The notes beneath the pieces are model-generated. The model did not search any database, was not told the DNA's origin, and worked only from the letters and a program-made list of their open reading frames with translations. The position numbers and the translations under genes were made by a program. From assembly GCA_022376465.1 (NCBI GenBank), contig JACDTU010000001.1, forward strand, positions 1,798,001 to 1,862,000: DNA of 64,000 nucleotides, read 5' to 3'. How positions within the stretch are numbered: the stretch's first letter is position 1; every line of letters begins with the position of its first letter. This DNA is from Cubamyces lactineus. Its lineage: Eukaryota > Basidiomycota > Agaricomycetes > Polyporales > Polyporaceae. Below are positions 1-11,296 of this stretch, piece after piece.

Positions 1-3000
1 GAGTACGGTTGAGACGGATCGTAAGATCGCAGACTCTCTGACGGACAAGAACATTGAGTCGCCAGGGAGCAGCGGTGCGATCAAGTGCTACCACGTCATC
101 GTGACGCCCACGCGCACACTGCTGGAAGGGCCATTCGACACGCAGTCGAACAGGGTGGTCCGGAAGTACCACGAATATCGCGATTACTTCGTCCGGCTCG
201 AATTCAGAGAGGAGAACCGTATGAACTTCAGGTGGCCCGACATGGTTCGTCAGATCTCATATCGGCACCCTGCCAAGCTCGTTTCTCACTTGCGCACTCT
301 TGTAGCACGGCCGGACCCCGATCAAGGAGCGCTTCATCGACGTCCTCAAGCACGGCATCCGCATCGCCGGGCGGCTCTACCGCTTCCTCGGATACTCCAA
401 CTCGGGCCTGCGCGAGCACACCGCGTGGTTCATGGCCGACTTCGCGCACCCAGACGAGGGCCTCGTCACGCCCGACAAGATCCGCGCGGACCTCGGCGAC
501 TTCGAGAAGGTGATCCGCATCCCGTCAAAGTACGCGGCGCGCATCGCGCAGGCGTTCAGCGGGACGGACCCGTCTGTGCGCATCCGGCGGGACCAGTGGG
601 ACCGGATGGACGACCTCGGCACGCATCCGTATGAGCATACCGACGGCCAGGGGACGATCTCGCCGGGTCTTCGCGACAGGATATGGGACGTGCTTGTTCA
701 GGCGCAGCCTGACAAGGCGAAGCTTACACTGAAGCCATCTGCAGTACGTCTGCATGTCCTCTGATGCAACGTTATCACCTAGTCACTGACCGCATACGTA
801 GTTCCAGATGCGGTTCCTTGGTGGGTACCCATTGACGCCTACGCGTTGAGTATCGATGTTGTTAGTGATCGTTGACATATACCCCCAGGATTCAAGGGAA
901 TCGTGGCGGTGGACGAGAGGCTCGAGGGCGTATGCATGCGTCTCCGCCCGTCGATGGACAAGTTCCAGGCTCGCGACGAGAGCGAAGCGGAGATCGAGAT
1001 CGCGAAAGCGTTCGTCTACCCTGGCACAGCGCGCCTCTGCCGGTGCGTCTCCCCCACGAGCATGATCCTCACCACATACGGGTACGAAAGAGAGCTGACC
1101 CGCGACGTGCCCCCCACCCAGGCCGCTCATCATGGTCCTCGAAGACCTCGGCGTGCGCAAAGAAGCGTTCCTCGCGCTGCAGAACCAGGCAATGTGCGCC
1201 GTCGTGACCGCGATCGACACGCTCGACAGCACGGTCGCGCTCCTGCGCAAGCACGACCTCGGGCACCACTTTGGCCTGCGCTGGGTGCTGCAGCACCTCG
1301 GGGCGCGCGGGATGGGCATGCCGAAGGAGGGCGCGCGGCGCGCGATGGACGACGCGTTCGTGCTGCGGCTCGTGCGCTGTGCGCAGAGCCACATCCTGCG
1401 CGAGATCAAGCACGAGGCGCGCATCCCGATCCCGAACGCGCACCAGCTTGTGGGCGTCGCGGACGAGGGCCCGGCGTGGGCGAAGGAGGTCGGGGCGGAG
1501 AACGTGCTCTGCTTGAAGAAGGGCGAGATCTTTGGTGCGTACACTTACACTTGAAGGGGTCGTCGCCTGGCGCTATGGAGGTCTAATGAGGCCGGACTGC
1601 GTAATAGCGTGCATTCAACAGCCGGACAGCGATGAGTGCGAGTATATACAAGGGCAGGTCTCGATCTCGCGGTCTCCGCACATTCACCCTGGGGACGGTC
1701 AGTAGCCTGCTCGTCCTCTCTGTATGTCTACGAGAGCAGTACTCACGCACCTATGTGCAGTGCAACGCGTGAAGGCGATCGGGAAGCCACCAGACGGCAA
1801 GCTCTGCTTCTTCAGGAACCTGCGCAACATCGTCGTGCTCCCTTCCGTCGGTGCGTAATCCGCTACGTCGGTGCGCAGTGGGCGCAAGCTGACGCTACGA
1901 TATCCAACTAGGCGAACGGTCGTTGGCGTCCTGCCTCGCTGGCGGTGACGTGGACGGGTAAGCACAATCTCGCGTCATATGTCTCATGGTCGCTGTGCTG
2001 ATTGTGCTGCCGGGCGGGACCAGCGACGAGTTCCTCGTGATCAAAGACGAGACGCTGCTGCCGATGCACTGCAGCGAGCCTGCGGAATACGTGGGCGTTG
2101 ACCCCCGGACGCTCGACCGCCCGAGCACGGTCGACGACATCTGCGATTTTTTCCTCGAGTACATGCAGTCTGACGTTGTGGTACGTCTGCGTTTGTCCTT
2201 TCTATGCACAATATGACAGCACCTTATGCATGAGGGCAGGGCCTCGTTGCGGACCAACATCTGAAGATCGCCGGTCGGTCACCGTTAGATTTTCATGCCT
2301 CCTACGTATCTGCTCACGTCTACTTGACATACGACAGACCAGTCCAGGGTGAGTTGCGGTCACCGTTGGATTTGGCTGAGCATATATACTGACCTGTCTG
2401 GACATCAATCTAGGATGGCACGTTCGACCACTCGTGCATGAAGCTCGCGCAGCTGTGCAGCCAGGCCGTCGACTATCCCAAGAACGGCGTCCCGGTCGAC
2501 CTCGAGAACATGCCCAAGCCAGTCGTTCGCATCAAGCCCGACTGGAAGAAGGTGACATCGAGATCCTCTGCGACAAGCAAGATTCAGCGACTGACTGTGC
2601 GCGGTGCATGATAGGGAGAAGACAACGACCCGCGTCCGGGAGACTACTACGAGTCCACGCGCGCGCTCGGGCTGCTCTTCCGCAACTTCACGTTCGACAT
2701 GAAGCCCGTCGTCCCCCCGCCGTCGTCGTACCCGAACGGGGAGCCCGAGCCGCCCTCCGGCGCGCGCCCGCTCTCCGACTCGATCTCGCGCACGCTCCAG
2801 CACGCGATCTCGCAGCACCTCGGGGACTTCGCGAACGCAGACCCGGACGTGCGCGCGCTCGAGCCGCTGTTCCGGTACTACGCGGAGGAGCTGCGGTACG
2901 TGTGCCAGACGCACGCGCTGTCGGAGCACGCGGACGCGCGCCTGTGCGAGGAGGAGGTCGTCGTGGGCACGATCCTGGCGAAGAGCGCGGACGGGCGGTG

Positions 3001-3256
3001 GCGCAAGGAGCGCATGTACCGCATGCGCGTGCACGCGGGGCAGCTCGTGCGCCATATGAAGCAGGTGCGGCTGCGCGTGCCGCAGGGGAAGGATGTAGAG
3101 GAGGAGGAGCTGGTGGGTGCGCTGAGGCGGGCGTGGCTTGCGTGGGACTATGGGATGCGGAACCGGGGCGTGTTTGGGGCGTCGAGCTTTAGCTTGATGG
3201 CGCTGGGTGTCGTGCTGGAGATGCTAGATAAGCTGGACAAGTTCGGGGAGGAGTAG
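1..3256 (+). CDS. RNA-dependent RNA polymerase, QDE-1/RdRP family (5' end outside window)
   Basis: This gene encodes an RNAi-type RNA-dependent RNA polymerase, which copies single-stranded RNA into double-stranded RNA for Dicer in the quelling pathway. It is cut by the left edge, so the N-terminus is missing. Family segments appear in order: VTPTRTLLEGPFDTQSNRVV, then YRFLGYSNSGLREHTAWFM, then GIVAVDERLEGVCMRLRPS, then the metal-binding DxDGD motif, present as DVDGD. The last motif is split by an intron after the codon start at about 1960, and the exon resumes at about 2026 with DEFLVIKDETLLP. Other joins I can follow are an intron at 245-305 (PDM to HGRTPIKERF) and a small exon near 806-828. 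The C-terminal exon runs from 2650 to the stop at 3254-3256 and is rich in helical acidic sequence. No frame break was seen. Family assignment is firm; exact exon ends are estimates. A paralogous RdRP of another subclass cannot be excluded. Confidence 0.9.
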
Positions 3257-3632
3257 AAGGAAGGAGCTGCCTAGACGCGCTGTTATGGACCGGTGGTTAT
3301 CGCTTGCTTTGTATGTGCTCACTTATGTCTTGCTCTTTGTATCCTTCGGCAGGTTTGTAGTCTACCATCTGTACGAACAGTCCTGTATCCGTGCTGCATA
3401 TGCATGTTGTTGTACTTATATTTAGCATCTGCAAACGCCTGGGCCCGAGTCTAGAGGTGAAGCCTCCTAATATTAGGATCGCGCTAAGTCCGCACAAAAA
3501 TTGCGGGCTTCCTGTTGGACCTGTCAGCATCCGTATATAATTACCGACGGCCGTGTACATGGGTGCATGTGACGTCCGCCGCATCGTTGTCGCGCGGCGA
3601 GCAGGATGGATTTCGCGAGGAGAGGATGAGAG
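3257..3632. other. intergenic, RdRP 3' flank
   Basis: No gene is supported here. The stretch is moderately AT-rich downstream of the RdRP stop and ends with the left 8-base target duplication of the inserted element. Confidence 0.5.
3625..3632. repeat. target site duplication, left copy
   Basis: GATGAGAG directly abuts the left inverted repeat and is matched exactly by 4027-4034. Confidence 0.85.
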
Positions 3633-4026
3633 AGGACCCCTGACAATGGTACGGACAGCCCTATCCGATTCCGGACAAAATCAGCCCGCTGGAAGGGGCC
3701 TATGCTGTATTTTTTCCGGACAAAACCCCCCCAAATCGGTCACCAACCCTGTTCCCCAGACGGACAGATTGACCAAAATATGATGGATTTAATGAGCGCT
3801 TATGAACATGAGCGCCCAAAAGATCATGTGACTGGGCGCCTGAGCAGACCGCTTACCTTTTTGGGACAAATTTGTCAGCAAAAATGGGCGCTTCGGGGCC
3901 CGGAGGGGGTCTGAAGGTGAATTTTTTCCGGACATTTCGAGGCAAAAATGGCCAGAAATCCGCGGACATTTTCACCCAAATTTCGGTCGAGGTGATATAG
4001 GTTCACCTACCATTGTCAGGGGTCCT
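3633..4026. mobile_element. non-autonomous hAT-like inverted-repeat element (MITE), 394 bp
   Basis: The element has perfect 19-base terminal inverted repeats. AGGACCCCTGACAATGGTA lies at 3633-3651 and its exact reverse complement at 4008-4026. It is flanked by a perfect 8-base direct repeat GATGAGAG, at 3625-3632 and 4027-4034. An 8-base target duplication is the known signature of hAT-superfamily transposition. The inside carries no transposase reading frame, so the copy must have been moved in trans. Internally the phrase TTTTTCCGGACA recurs near 3710 and 3926, suggesting degenerate sub-terminal repeats. The intact ends and duplication suggest a fairly recent insertion. The superfamily call rests only on duplication length and inverted repeats. 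Confidence 0.85.
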
Positions 4027-4034
4027 GATGAGAG
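4027..4034. repeat. target site duplication, right copy
   Basis: GATGAGAG directly abuts the right inverted repeat and matches 3625-3632. Confidence 0.85.
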
Positions 4035-4654
4035 TAGTGTGCACGCCCAGGGTGATTAGGGCAAGTGCGTCATCGGGAGTTGCACGCAGCAGATGACGTC
4101 TTCTCTCTCCCTTTCTATTTTCGCGCGCGAGGGATGATCGTTTCCCCTAGTACCACAGGCGCCCGCCCCTACCCCGGACGACGTGTCCGCCCACAACGCT
4201 CGACCTTGTCGCCCGCTGCAACGACGCTGGCACGCCTGCCCGCTGCACGAACCAGCGCAACGCCAAGTGCGAGGCCAGCCAAGGACTGCCCAGGCTGAGC
4301 ATGAGGTCTGCAAGATCGGCTGGAGCGGGCCCAAGGCTAACGGGTGATCATCACGGCACGCGTCCGACGCCCAATGTTGACAGGGCCGAGAAGAGACGGC
4401 GTCGGCGACGGGAAGGCGGCCGCCCCCGCACCGCAACCGCCCCTGCTGCAGTGCTCGACGCTGATCTCCCGACTGTAGAGTGCTCGCCTGGAGAGCTGCA
4501 CGAATGCATTCATAGCTGGAGGATGTCGAGCATGGTGTGGAGGAAAGACCTCGAATGTTGGGCGGGATTCAGTTCGGATTCGGAGGATGATACGAGCCCA
4601 GTTGGAACGTTTACGTGCCTGCGGTGAGACAAACAAACACCGGCCCCTGCCGCG
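4035..4654. other. intergenic, upstream of the Kre9-like gene
   Basis: Reading frames here are short, basic and of arbitrary composition, with no recognisable domain. I see no supported gene; this is probably the upstream region of the gene at 4760. Confidence 0.5.
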
Positions 4655-4661
4655 TATATAT
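4655..4661 (+). promoter_or_regulatory. TATA box of the Kre9-like gene
   Basis: TATATAT lies about 100 bases before the ATG at 4760 and is followed by a pyrimidine-rich leader, the usual arrangement for strongly expressed fungal genes. Confidence 0.55.
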
Positions 4662-4759
4662 TGCGACCGCCCTGTTGGCAGCTGCCCCCCGCCCCAGCTC
4701 TCTCGCCTTCCCACACTCCCGTTGGCAAGCTCGTCGCCCTCTCTCCTCCTCTGCCCGCC

Positions 4760-5807
4760 ATGAAGTCGTTCTCTGCTTCCCTCGTCTCGGCCGTCCTCCT
4801 CGCAGCTGCCGTCAGCGCTCAGGACTCCAACTTCCAGATTCTCACCCCGTACGTCTTTCCCTCGCTCCCTCTCACAGCCTTCCCTGATCCCAGCCCTCGT
4901 GCAGCAACCCGCCCATTCAGTGTGTTCCCATCCAGATCAAGTGGAACGGTGGTACCCGTACGTAGACCTTCTCATCTCGCAGCAAAAGTCGTTCGACGCT
5001 AATCTTGTTGCTAACAGCCCCTTTCTTCCTGGTAAGTTTTAGGCTGAGAAGGCTTGACTTGTGATGTTTGCTAATCGCAACAACACTTGGGGTACATTCT
5101 GTAGTCGTAAGTGGTTCTTCTGTCCGAAATGTCACAACTAGTCTCTTAACCTGATTCCTCAGTATCTTCCCTGGCGACCAGCCCCAGGCCCCTTCTCTGG
5201 AGCAGTTCCCTAACCTCCAGAGCAGCCCCTTCACCTGGAAGACTGACATCCCCGCCGGTGTGTACATGTTCTCTTCTGTACATTACTCCGCATCCTCACT
5301 TAGACCTGTCTAGGCCAATCCGTCGGGTTCCAGGTAACCGACAACACTGGCGCTGTTGCCCAGAGCGGTTCCGTCATCATTCAGTCTGGTCGTACGTATG
5401 AGTACATGTCTGGATCTGAAGCGATTGCTAATGGTGTGTAGCTTCCGACTGCTTGAACGGCACCGCGAGCACCGGCTCTGCGACTGGTACTGCGACCGCC
5501 CCCGGGGGCTCGGGTACCTCGGCTACGGGTGTGACCACCGGAGCTACTGGCACATCCGGTGCCAACACTGCTACTGGCACGGCGACCACTGGAGCCTCCC
5601 ACAGCTCCGGCTCCTCGGGCACGGGCACCAGGTATGTGGACGTTTATCGTATGAGCATGAGTTCTGATACTAATGGTGCACATTCTCAGCTCGTCCGCTG
5701 CCTCCACTGCTACTGGTGGCTCTGGCACCAACGGCGGCTTCGTCAACGTTGCGTCCATGGGTGTCGTTGGTGTTCTCAGCGCTGTCGCTGCTGCTCTCCT
5801 CGCATAA
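4760..5807 (+). CDS. Kre9/Knh1-like Ser/Thr-rich GPI-anchored surface protein
   Basis: The product is predicted to be a secreted, GPI-anchored cell-wall or membrane protein. It starts with a signal peptide (MKSFSASLVSAVLLAAAVSA), followed by a domain of the Kre9/Knh1 N-terminal type with the segments CVPIQIKWNGGT, SIFPGDQPQAPSLEQ and SVGFQVTDNTGAVAQSGS. A long Ser/Thr/Gly-rich stretch, likely O-mannosylated, follows. The C-terminus is hydrophobic (VASMGVVGVLSAVAAALLA), typical of a GPI attachment signal. Exons I can follow are 4760 to about 4853, 4905-4957, 5018-5031 (14 bases), 5105-5106 (2 bases), 5163 to about 5258, then three further exons ending at 5807. The very small exons are needed to keep the family sequence in frame. 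Kre9-type proteins are linked to beta-1,6-glucan assembly, but a specific role cannot be read here. Confidence 0.85.
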
Positions 5808-8800
5808 GTGCATCGATTCGTTGGCCGCATGGCTGCAAAACGAGTAGAACTGCGCGCGACCGCGGTGCTTTGGACTTCACCTACAGAGAGACTTCGCCCT
5901 AGGCCACCCCCGACCGATAGCCCACCTTCCTTCTCGTACGCTATCCGCTGTCACTATCCTCACCCTCCTGCGCTTCCTTTTCCATTGCGTTCACGTACGC
6001 TAGCGTTTGGACATGTATTGTTCTTTTAATCCGTTTGCTTGCTTGCTTGGTCCCTTCTCAGCCACCTACGTCGTTGTGATTGGAAACCTTTCTGAGCTTG
6101 CAGCTTACAGCACGGACTCGCGGTCGCCGTCTGCGCATCATCCAGATCGTTACCCCCGTCTTCACGCATTTCGCCCATCTACTTGAACGACTCTGTTTGT
6201 CTCTGGATCGATGTTGTAGCGGATTACATATACCTGCAATGAACGCTATGACCCCCAGTTGTCCCTGCATTAGTTTGAGTTCGGGCTCCTCGTTCAGTTG
6301 CCGATGGGGCTCAAGACGTATCGCGGGTAGCCACGAGGATTTCGCCTTACAGCCACGGCACAGAACCTCGGGTCGGAGCTCTGCACTCTTACGTCCGTGA
6401 TTGTCGACGGGCCCTCGAAGACGGCCACGAGGCTCTTCAACACCCCACGAGCTGACGTTGACGTACCGTTTGACAATGGATAGCGGCATGGCACGGTCCT
6501 CGGGTAGGTATGTCCATGCATGACCTCGGCCGTGGCTTCGACTTCTTGCCGTCAGTCTAGTGGGGGAGTAGTACGGCTTGCGGCTGGTGCTGGTGCTAGT
6601 GCAGAATTCGCGCACACATGCATGGAAGGATTTTGGTGATCTCGGGTACTAGTAGTAGTACTATACCGGATGTCGAGGTCCACGCGCGAACACGATCGAG
6701 GTGAGTCTTGCAGGCTTGACTCTTGAGGTTGTACCAGTGACTCGCTTGATACCTGATACCGCGTACCTATCACGCATTCCCTAGGCCTCACGAGTCACAA
6801 CACGCAGTATCTGCTGCAGAGCAGTACTTCTTGACGACGTGAACGTTGGCACGTTGTCTCCGTTGCTTCAGAATCAGAGTCGATGCCAGCTTTGAAGACT
6901 TGCCGCTCAGGGGACACTGGCCCTGGATTGATGGTGAGCGGCAGCCTCGATGTCGAGGTCCTCCGAGCTCGGAGGTTGCTTCAGAATCAGTCAGACTCAC
7001 CAGCGTGCTGCTGCTGTAGAGCCCAGCGTGATACAGCGCGACGACGGGGCCGCGGCGGGCTATCATCATGGTGTTGATCCGTGCATGGCCTGAGTATATG
7101 TACCGTCGCGGTATGTTGCGCGATATCAACATTGACGCTATGTTGCCCGTTTTCCAGTGATCACAGAGCTCAGATCTGCACTCCGGCTGGAGCCTCGAGG
7201 GTGGCTACGGGGCATACTCCGTGTTCCGTGTATCTTTCCTCGGCGTTGGTACAATCGCCCTAGCAGGCGGATCCGGGGGTCGTTCACACAGGAAGCTTGA
7301 GACGTAGGCGACTGTTCACTGGACGACCGGAGTTACACGGCTCAGGCTGACCAACGACAGTTTTCGAGCTCCCGATACCGTGTCGCATCGATGACTGACT
7401 ACCGACTTACTGGCAGGCAACCCGTAGGAATGCTTGCATGTCGGGGGTGACGGAGCTGATTTGGCGTTTTATGCTCTTTCAGAGTCCGAATCAGACTATC
7501 TCTCAGGCTGGGACCTGGATCTTGAAGGTCTGCGCCGATTAATGATCCTCGGGAAGCCGCGCGCTGCGAACTGTCAGTCGCTCAGGAAAGGCCATTAAAC
7601 AGCTGTCCGGTCGCCACCTACTATCGGCTGCGCGGGTGTGTTGGGATCGTCGCGCGCGGAGGAAGCCGCATCGTGAGTACTAGGATATTGGCATATCGCT
7701 TTGGCGCCCGCACTAGTGGGAACTTCTCGTCACTCGAGTCGACTCTGCGTACTTATATGATATACGTGACCGACAACATCCCACAGCGGCCGAGGAGCAC
7801 GCCGAAGAACGCGAAGATCAACTGAGGTGCGATATCCGCCGCGGCCGGTCGCGATGGCGAACACTAGTCAGGCTCGTATTTTGTCCGGACGATACGACAC
7901 GGTAGGCTCGGTGATGGCGGCATCCAACCTGGACGAGCATAGGCACCGTATGCGCCTGAAGCTACCACGCGCATACAGCTATACGAGTGCTTCGTATGTG
8001 CACTTATCTCTTCTGTAAAGGAGGGAGGTTGGGTGCCCAGTAGCCCCGACGAGCCCAAGAGGTGAGTAATTCATATGTGGCTGTCCGAGACGCAAGGGGC
8101 TCACGCGGGGTTGATCAAAACGGTAGATACACAGATGCATCAGTTCGTTCTCGTCGGCGCGCGCGCGCCCATGCAGACTCTGTGGGTATGGCAAGGACTG
8201 CCGACGGCATTCGCTGGGCTGTGGACGTGGCTGCTCGCCCCGACATCTTTGCAAAGATTTCGGCAGGCCCATCTCATGGGGGAGCGTCGACTACTCAGCC
8301 AGTGCGCATCCTCCGTTGCGCCTGCGCTATTTGAACTGTAAGTACTATCAACCTCGATTTGCCGTCTACTCACTCGTTGCGTCTTCAAGAGACTCCTACA
8401 TGTGCCCCTGCAGCCTCCGCAATAGCGAGAAGCTATGCTTCAAAACTCCGCTACGCTCGGAAGGAACACAGACATACTAGTGCCAGTGCCTGCCGTACCG
8501 GAATGTCCTTGATCACGATGCGCATCAGTCCTCGATGGGTTTTGCCGCCAATACGGGCTCAGATGTTCGACGTCCTGGGTTCAGCGAAACCGCCTTGGCC
8601 CGCCCTGGTGATTCATCCGGTTTTCCTCCCTGACCCGTCTCAGGACGGACTGTTCGTCTTGATGGTGTCCGCGCTGGACCTGCGCTCGAGAGCGGCGGCT
8701 TGGCACATGCCCAAGCGACACCATGGCTACCATATGGAATTATTCCCTCCCAATGCCGGTAAGTCGGGGTGAACTCCCGCACAGTACTACCAGCGGGGCG

Positions 8801-8941
8801 GTATGTGGCTGATGTACTGGCTCACTGCCCCGTTGCTCTCAGCATAGGCGTCTCACACCGAGCATACACAGACGCCGACGCCAGGGGTTGATCCTGATCT
8901 CTCTGCCCACAGTCTGTGTCCGAGTGTATCCCATCATGCCG
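5808..8941. other. long stretch without a supported gene
   Basis: About 3.1 kb in which reading frames on both strands are short, frequently interrupted and match no family I recognise. The first part is the 3' flank of the GPI-protein gene. A 16-base direct repeat, GTTGCTTCAGAATCAG, occurs at 6862-6877 and 6975-6990, and ATGTCGAGGTCC recurs near 6670 and 6950. I found no clean inverted-repeat element or long terminal repeat. It could be decayed transposon sequence or a non-coding RNA locus. Confidence 0.4.
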
Positions 8942-8948
8942 TATAAAG
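8942..8948 (+). promoter_or_regulatory. TATA box of the secreted beta-propeller gene
   Basis: TATAAAG lies about 270 bases before the ATG at 9216. A long CT-rich tract follows, typical of fungal transcription start regions. Confidence 0.5.
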
Positions 8949-9215
8949 GGGAGTGGAGCGGGTGGGCGGTTCGATCACTTCCCCATTCTCTATCGTCCGC
9001 TTGTTTCTTTCCTTCTTTTCACCGCCTGGAAGCGAGGAGCGCTTGGCTCATTCCTAGTTGCCCATTCATTCGAGGAGCTGTGCTCACTTCATCTTGCTCA
9101 TTCCGTTCTTTATTCCGTTCTTTATTGTGCTACGCCTCCTCCAGCCGGTCGCTTGCATCCTCACTCTCGTTGAACGACTTAGTTTTGTCCTAATCCTATC
9201 CGACCACCAGTCAAG

Positions 9216-10849
9216 ATGAAGTTCTCCGCAGCCATCCTCACCTCCGTCCTCGCCGCAGCTTCGCTCGTCTCTGCCGCGCCCCTCCAGCGCCGTGGTCAGA
9301 CCAAGATGATGTCCAAGACCACCCGGTTTGACGCCTCTGGTGCTATCTACTGTAAGAGTCCGTGGCGGTCGATACGCACGATGTGTACTGATGTCATGCA
9401 CAGTCATCACCAACGAGCCCGATGAGAACATGGTCATCGCTGCTAGCATCAACTCCGATGGCACACTGGTGAGATCCGCATGTGTCTACAACAAGTACAA
9501 TGCTAATATACGTTGTAGAACCTGGACAGAGCAGTTGCCGCCGGTGGACGTGGTGCTCACGGAAAGGCGGATGGTCCTGATGCGCTCTTCTCTCAGGGCG
9601 CTATCAAGGCGTCCGCCAAGGGCCAAGTGCTTGCTACTGTCAACGTCAGTAAAGCATGTTTGTGAAGTGTTACACAAGGTGCTAACAATCTTGGACATGT
9701 AGGCTGGTTCGAACACCGTTTCTCTGTTCTCGATCGACTCTAGGACGCCGACCAACATCAACCAGATTGGTGACGTCGTCTCGTCCGAGGGCGAGTTCCC
9801 CATGTCGCTAGCTTTCAACGCGGCCGGTACCCAGCTCTGTGTCCTTAACGGCGGTCAAGTCAACGGCGTCTTGTATGTACAATTTCCGTATCCTCTTTCA
9901 CGCTCAGATGTTTATAGTTGTTTGCAACAGCTGCTACAAGGTCGACAAGAAGACTGGTCTCAACGCGATGCCGAACACCCTCCGGCCGCTCGGCCTCAAC
10001 CAGACGACGCCGGCAACAGGCCCTGCGGGCACCGCCAGCCACATCATCTTCAGCGAGGACGGCAAGCAGCTCATCGCATCCGTCAAGGGCGTGCCCCCGA
10101 CGCCCGGCTTCCTCGCCGTCTGGGACGTGAACAGCCACGGCTCGCTCTCGCCGGACTTCAAGAAGATCGCCCCCGCGAAGAACGGCATCCTGCCGTTCTC
10201 GATGACGGTCATCCCCGGCAAGAACGCGATCCTCGCGACGGACGCCGGGCTCGGATTCGACATCTTCGACCTCAAGGACAACAACAAGTCGTCCGCGGTC
10301 GCGATCGACGGCCAGGTTGCGACGTGCTGGTCGAGCTTCAGCAAGAAGACAGGCAACTTCTATTTGACTGATATCGGCACCGCGACCGTGACGGAGGTGC
10401 ACGTCGACGACAACTTGAAGGGCACGATTGTCGAGGTATGCATATGCACATGTTTGTCGATGTATCACTGTATCTGACTTTGTCTTGCCTCACAGCAATA
10501 CCCTCAGCTTCCGGGCTCTGCTACCATTGACAACGACATCGCTACCGTGAACGGCCAAGAGTATGTATATCATTCCATCTACGGGTGCGATTCCCGTGTG
10601 CTAAACTGCGTCAATGTGCTCTACAGCTTCCTCTACGTCTTGGCACCGAACGCGACTGCGGTTGATGTGCTCCTGCTCGATGCTCCCGGTAGCGCCAAGA
10701 AGATCTCCACCCTCGATCTCTCTGGCCCCACCAAGGCTGCTGGGATCACGATCAGTACGTCCCTCATTCGCTTTCTAGTTGGGTAACCGAACTCACTGGG
10801 CTCCGTAGACCCCAACAACCTCCAGGGCATGACCACCTTCACCCGGTAA
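9216..10849 (+). CDS. secreted beta-propeller (lactonase-like) protein
   Basis: The product is a predicted extracellular protein. It has a signal peptide (MKFSAAILTSVLAAASLVSA) and a possible dibasic processing site (QRR) soon after. The mature part has repeating strand blocks typical of the seven-bladed lactonase-like propellers common in wood- and litter-decay basidiomycetes, for example FITNEPDENMVIAASINSDG, SNTVSLFSIDSRTPTNINQ, GTASHIIFSEDGKQLIASV and ATDAGLGFDIFDLKDNN. Exon 1 is 9216-9351 and exon 2 starts at 9404. At least five short introns follow, with the largest exon near 9935-10435. The stop is at 10847-10849. Bacterial relatives cleave 6-phosphogluconolactone or muconolactone, but the fungal secreted group has no settled activity, so I assign only the fold. 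No break was seen. Confidence 0.82.
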
Positions 10850-11296
10850 ACCGCCCACGCGTAGCAAGCGTCCCCTTTTACAAGTCCCGACGTACTACTA
10901 CCCTAGCCTCCGTCTTATATAATGACCGTTTGGTCTGCGTGCGCGATATACCCCATTGTGTCTATAGGAACTAAGTTATTGTTATTGCCGGCGTTCGGTG
11001 TACCGCTATTATTATCATTATTCAAGGGAATCTTGTTTGGCCATGTCACTACTGCAGCCACCTCACCTTACTGTTATGTAGATGCGACTCATGCGAGTAG
11101 CAACGGGTAGAATACACGCCTCCACCACGTTGGTTACATTAATGTGGGTGATCCAAGTACTCTATGTAAGCATAAGGTATCCGACGATACAGTGGCGAAC
11201 AGCGACTTCTTTCGATCCTCCAAGTTCCAAGCTCGTTCCTGATATCACCCATCGTACACGCCCTTGCTGCACTGGCACTCGTCTTCTGCGGTATCG
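10850..11296. other. convergent intergenic region
   Basis: This holds the shared 3' flanks of the propeller gene (+) and the RhoGEF gene (-). It is AT-richer than its surroundings and shows no supported gene. Confidence 0.5.

Noticed and set aside
6058..7132. Two - strand open frames of 185 and 114 codons in the long gap
   Set aside because: No domain, no signal, no supportive promoter and no clear introns; could not be told from chance.
9860..10468. Long - strand open frame opposite the secreted propeller gene
   Set aside because: Composition is Arg/Val/Glu-rich shadow; the + strand frame carries the signal peptide and blade repeats.
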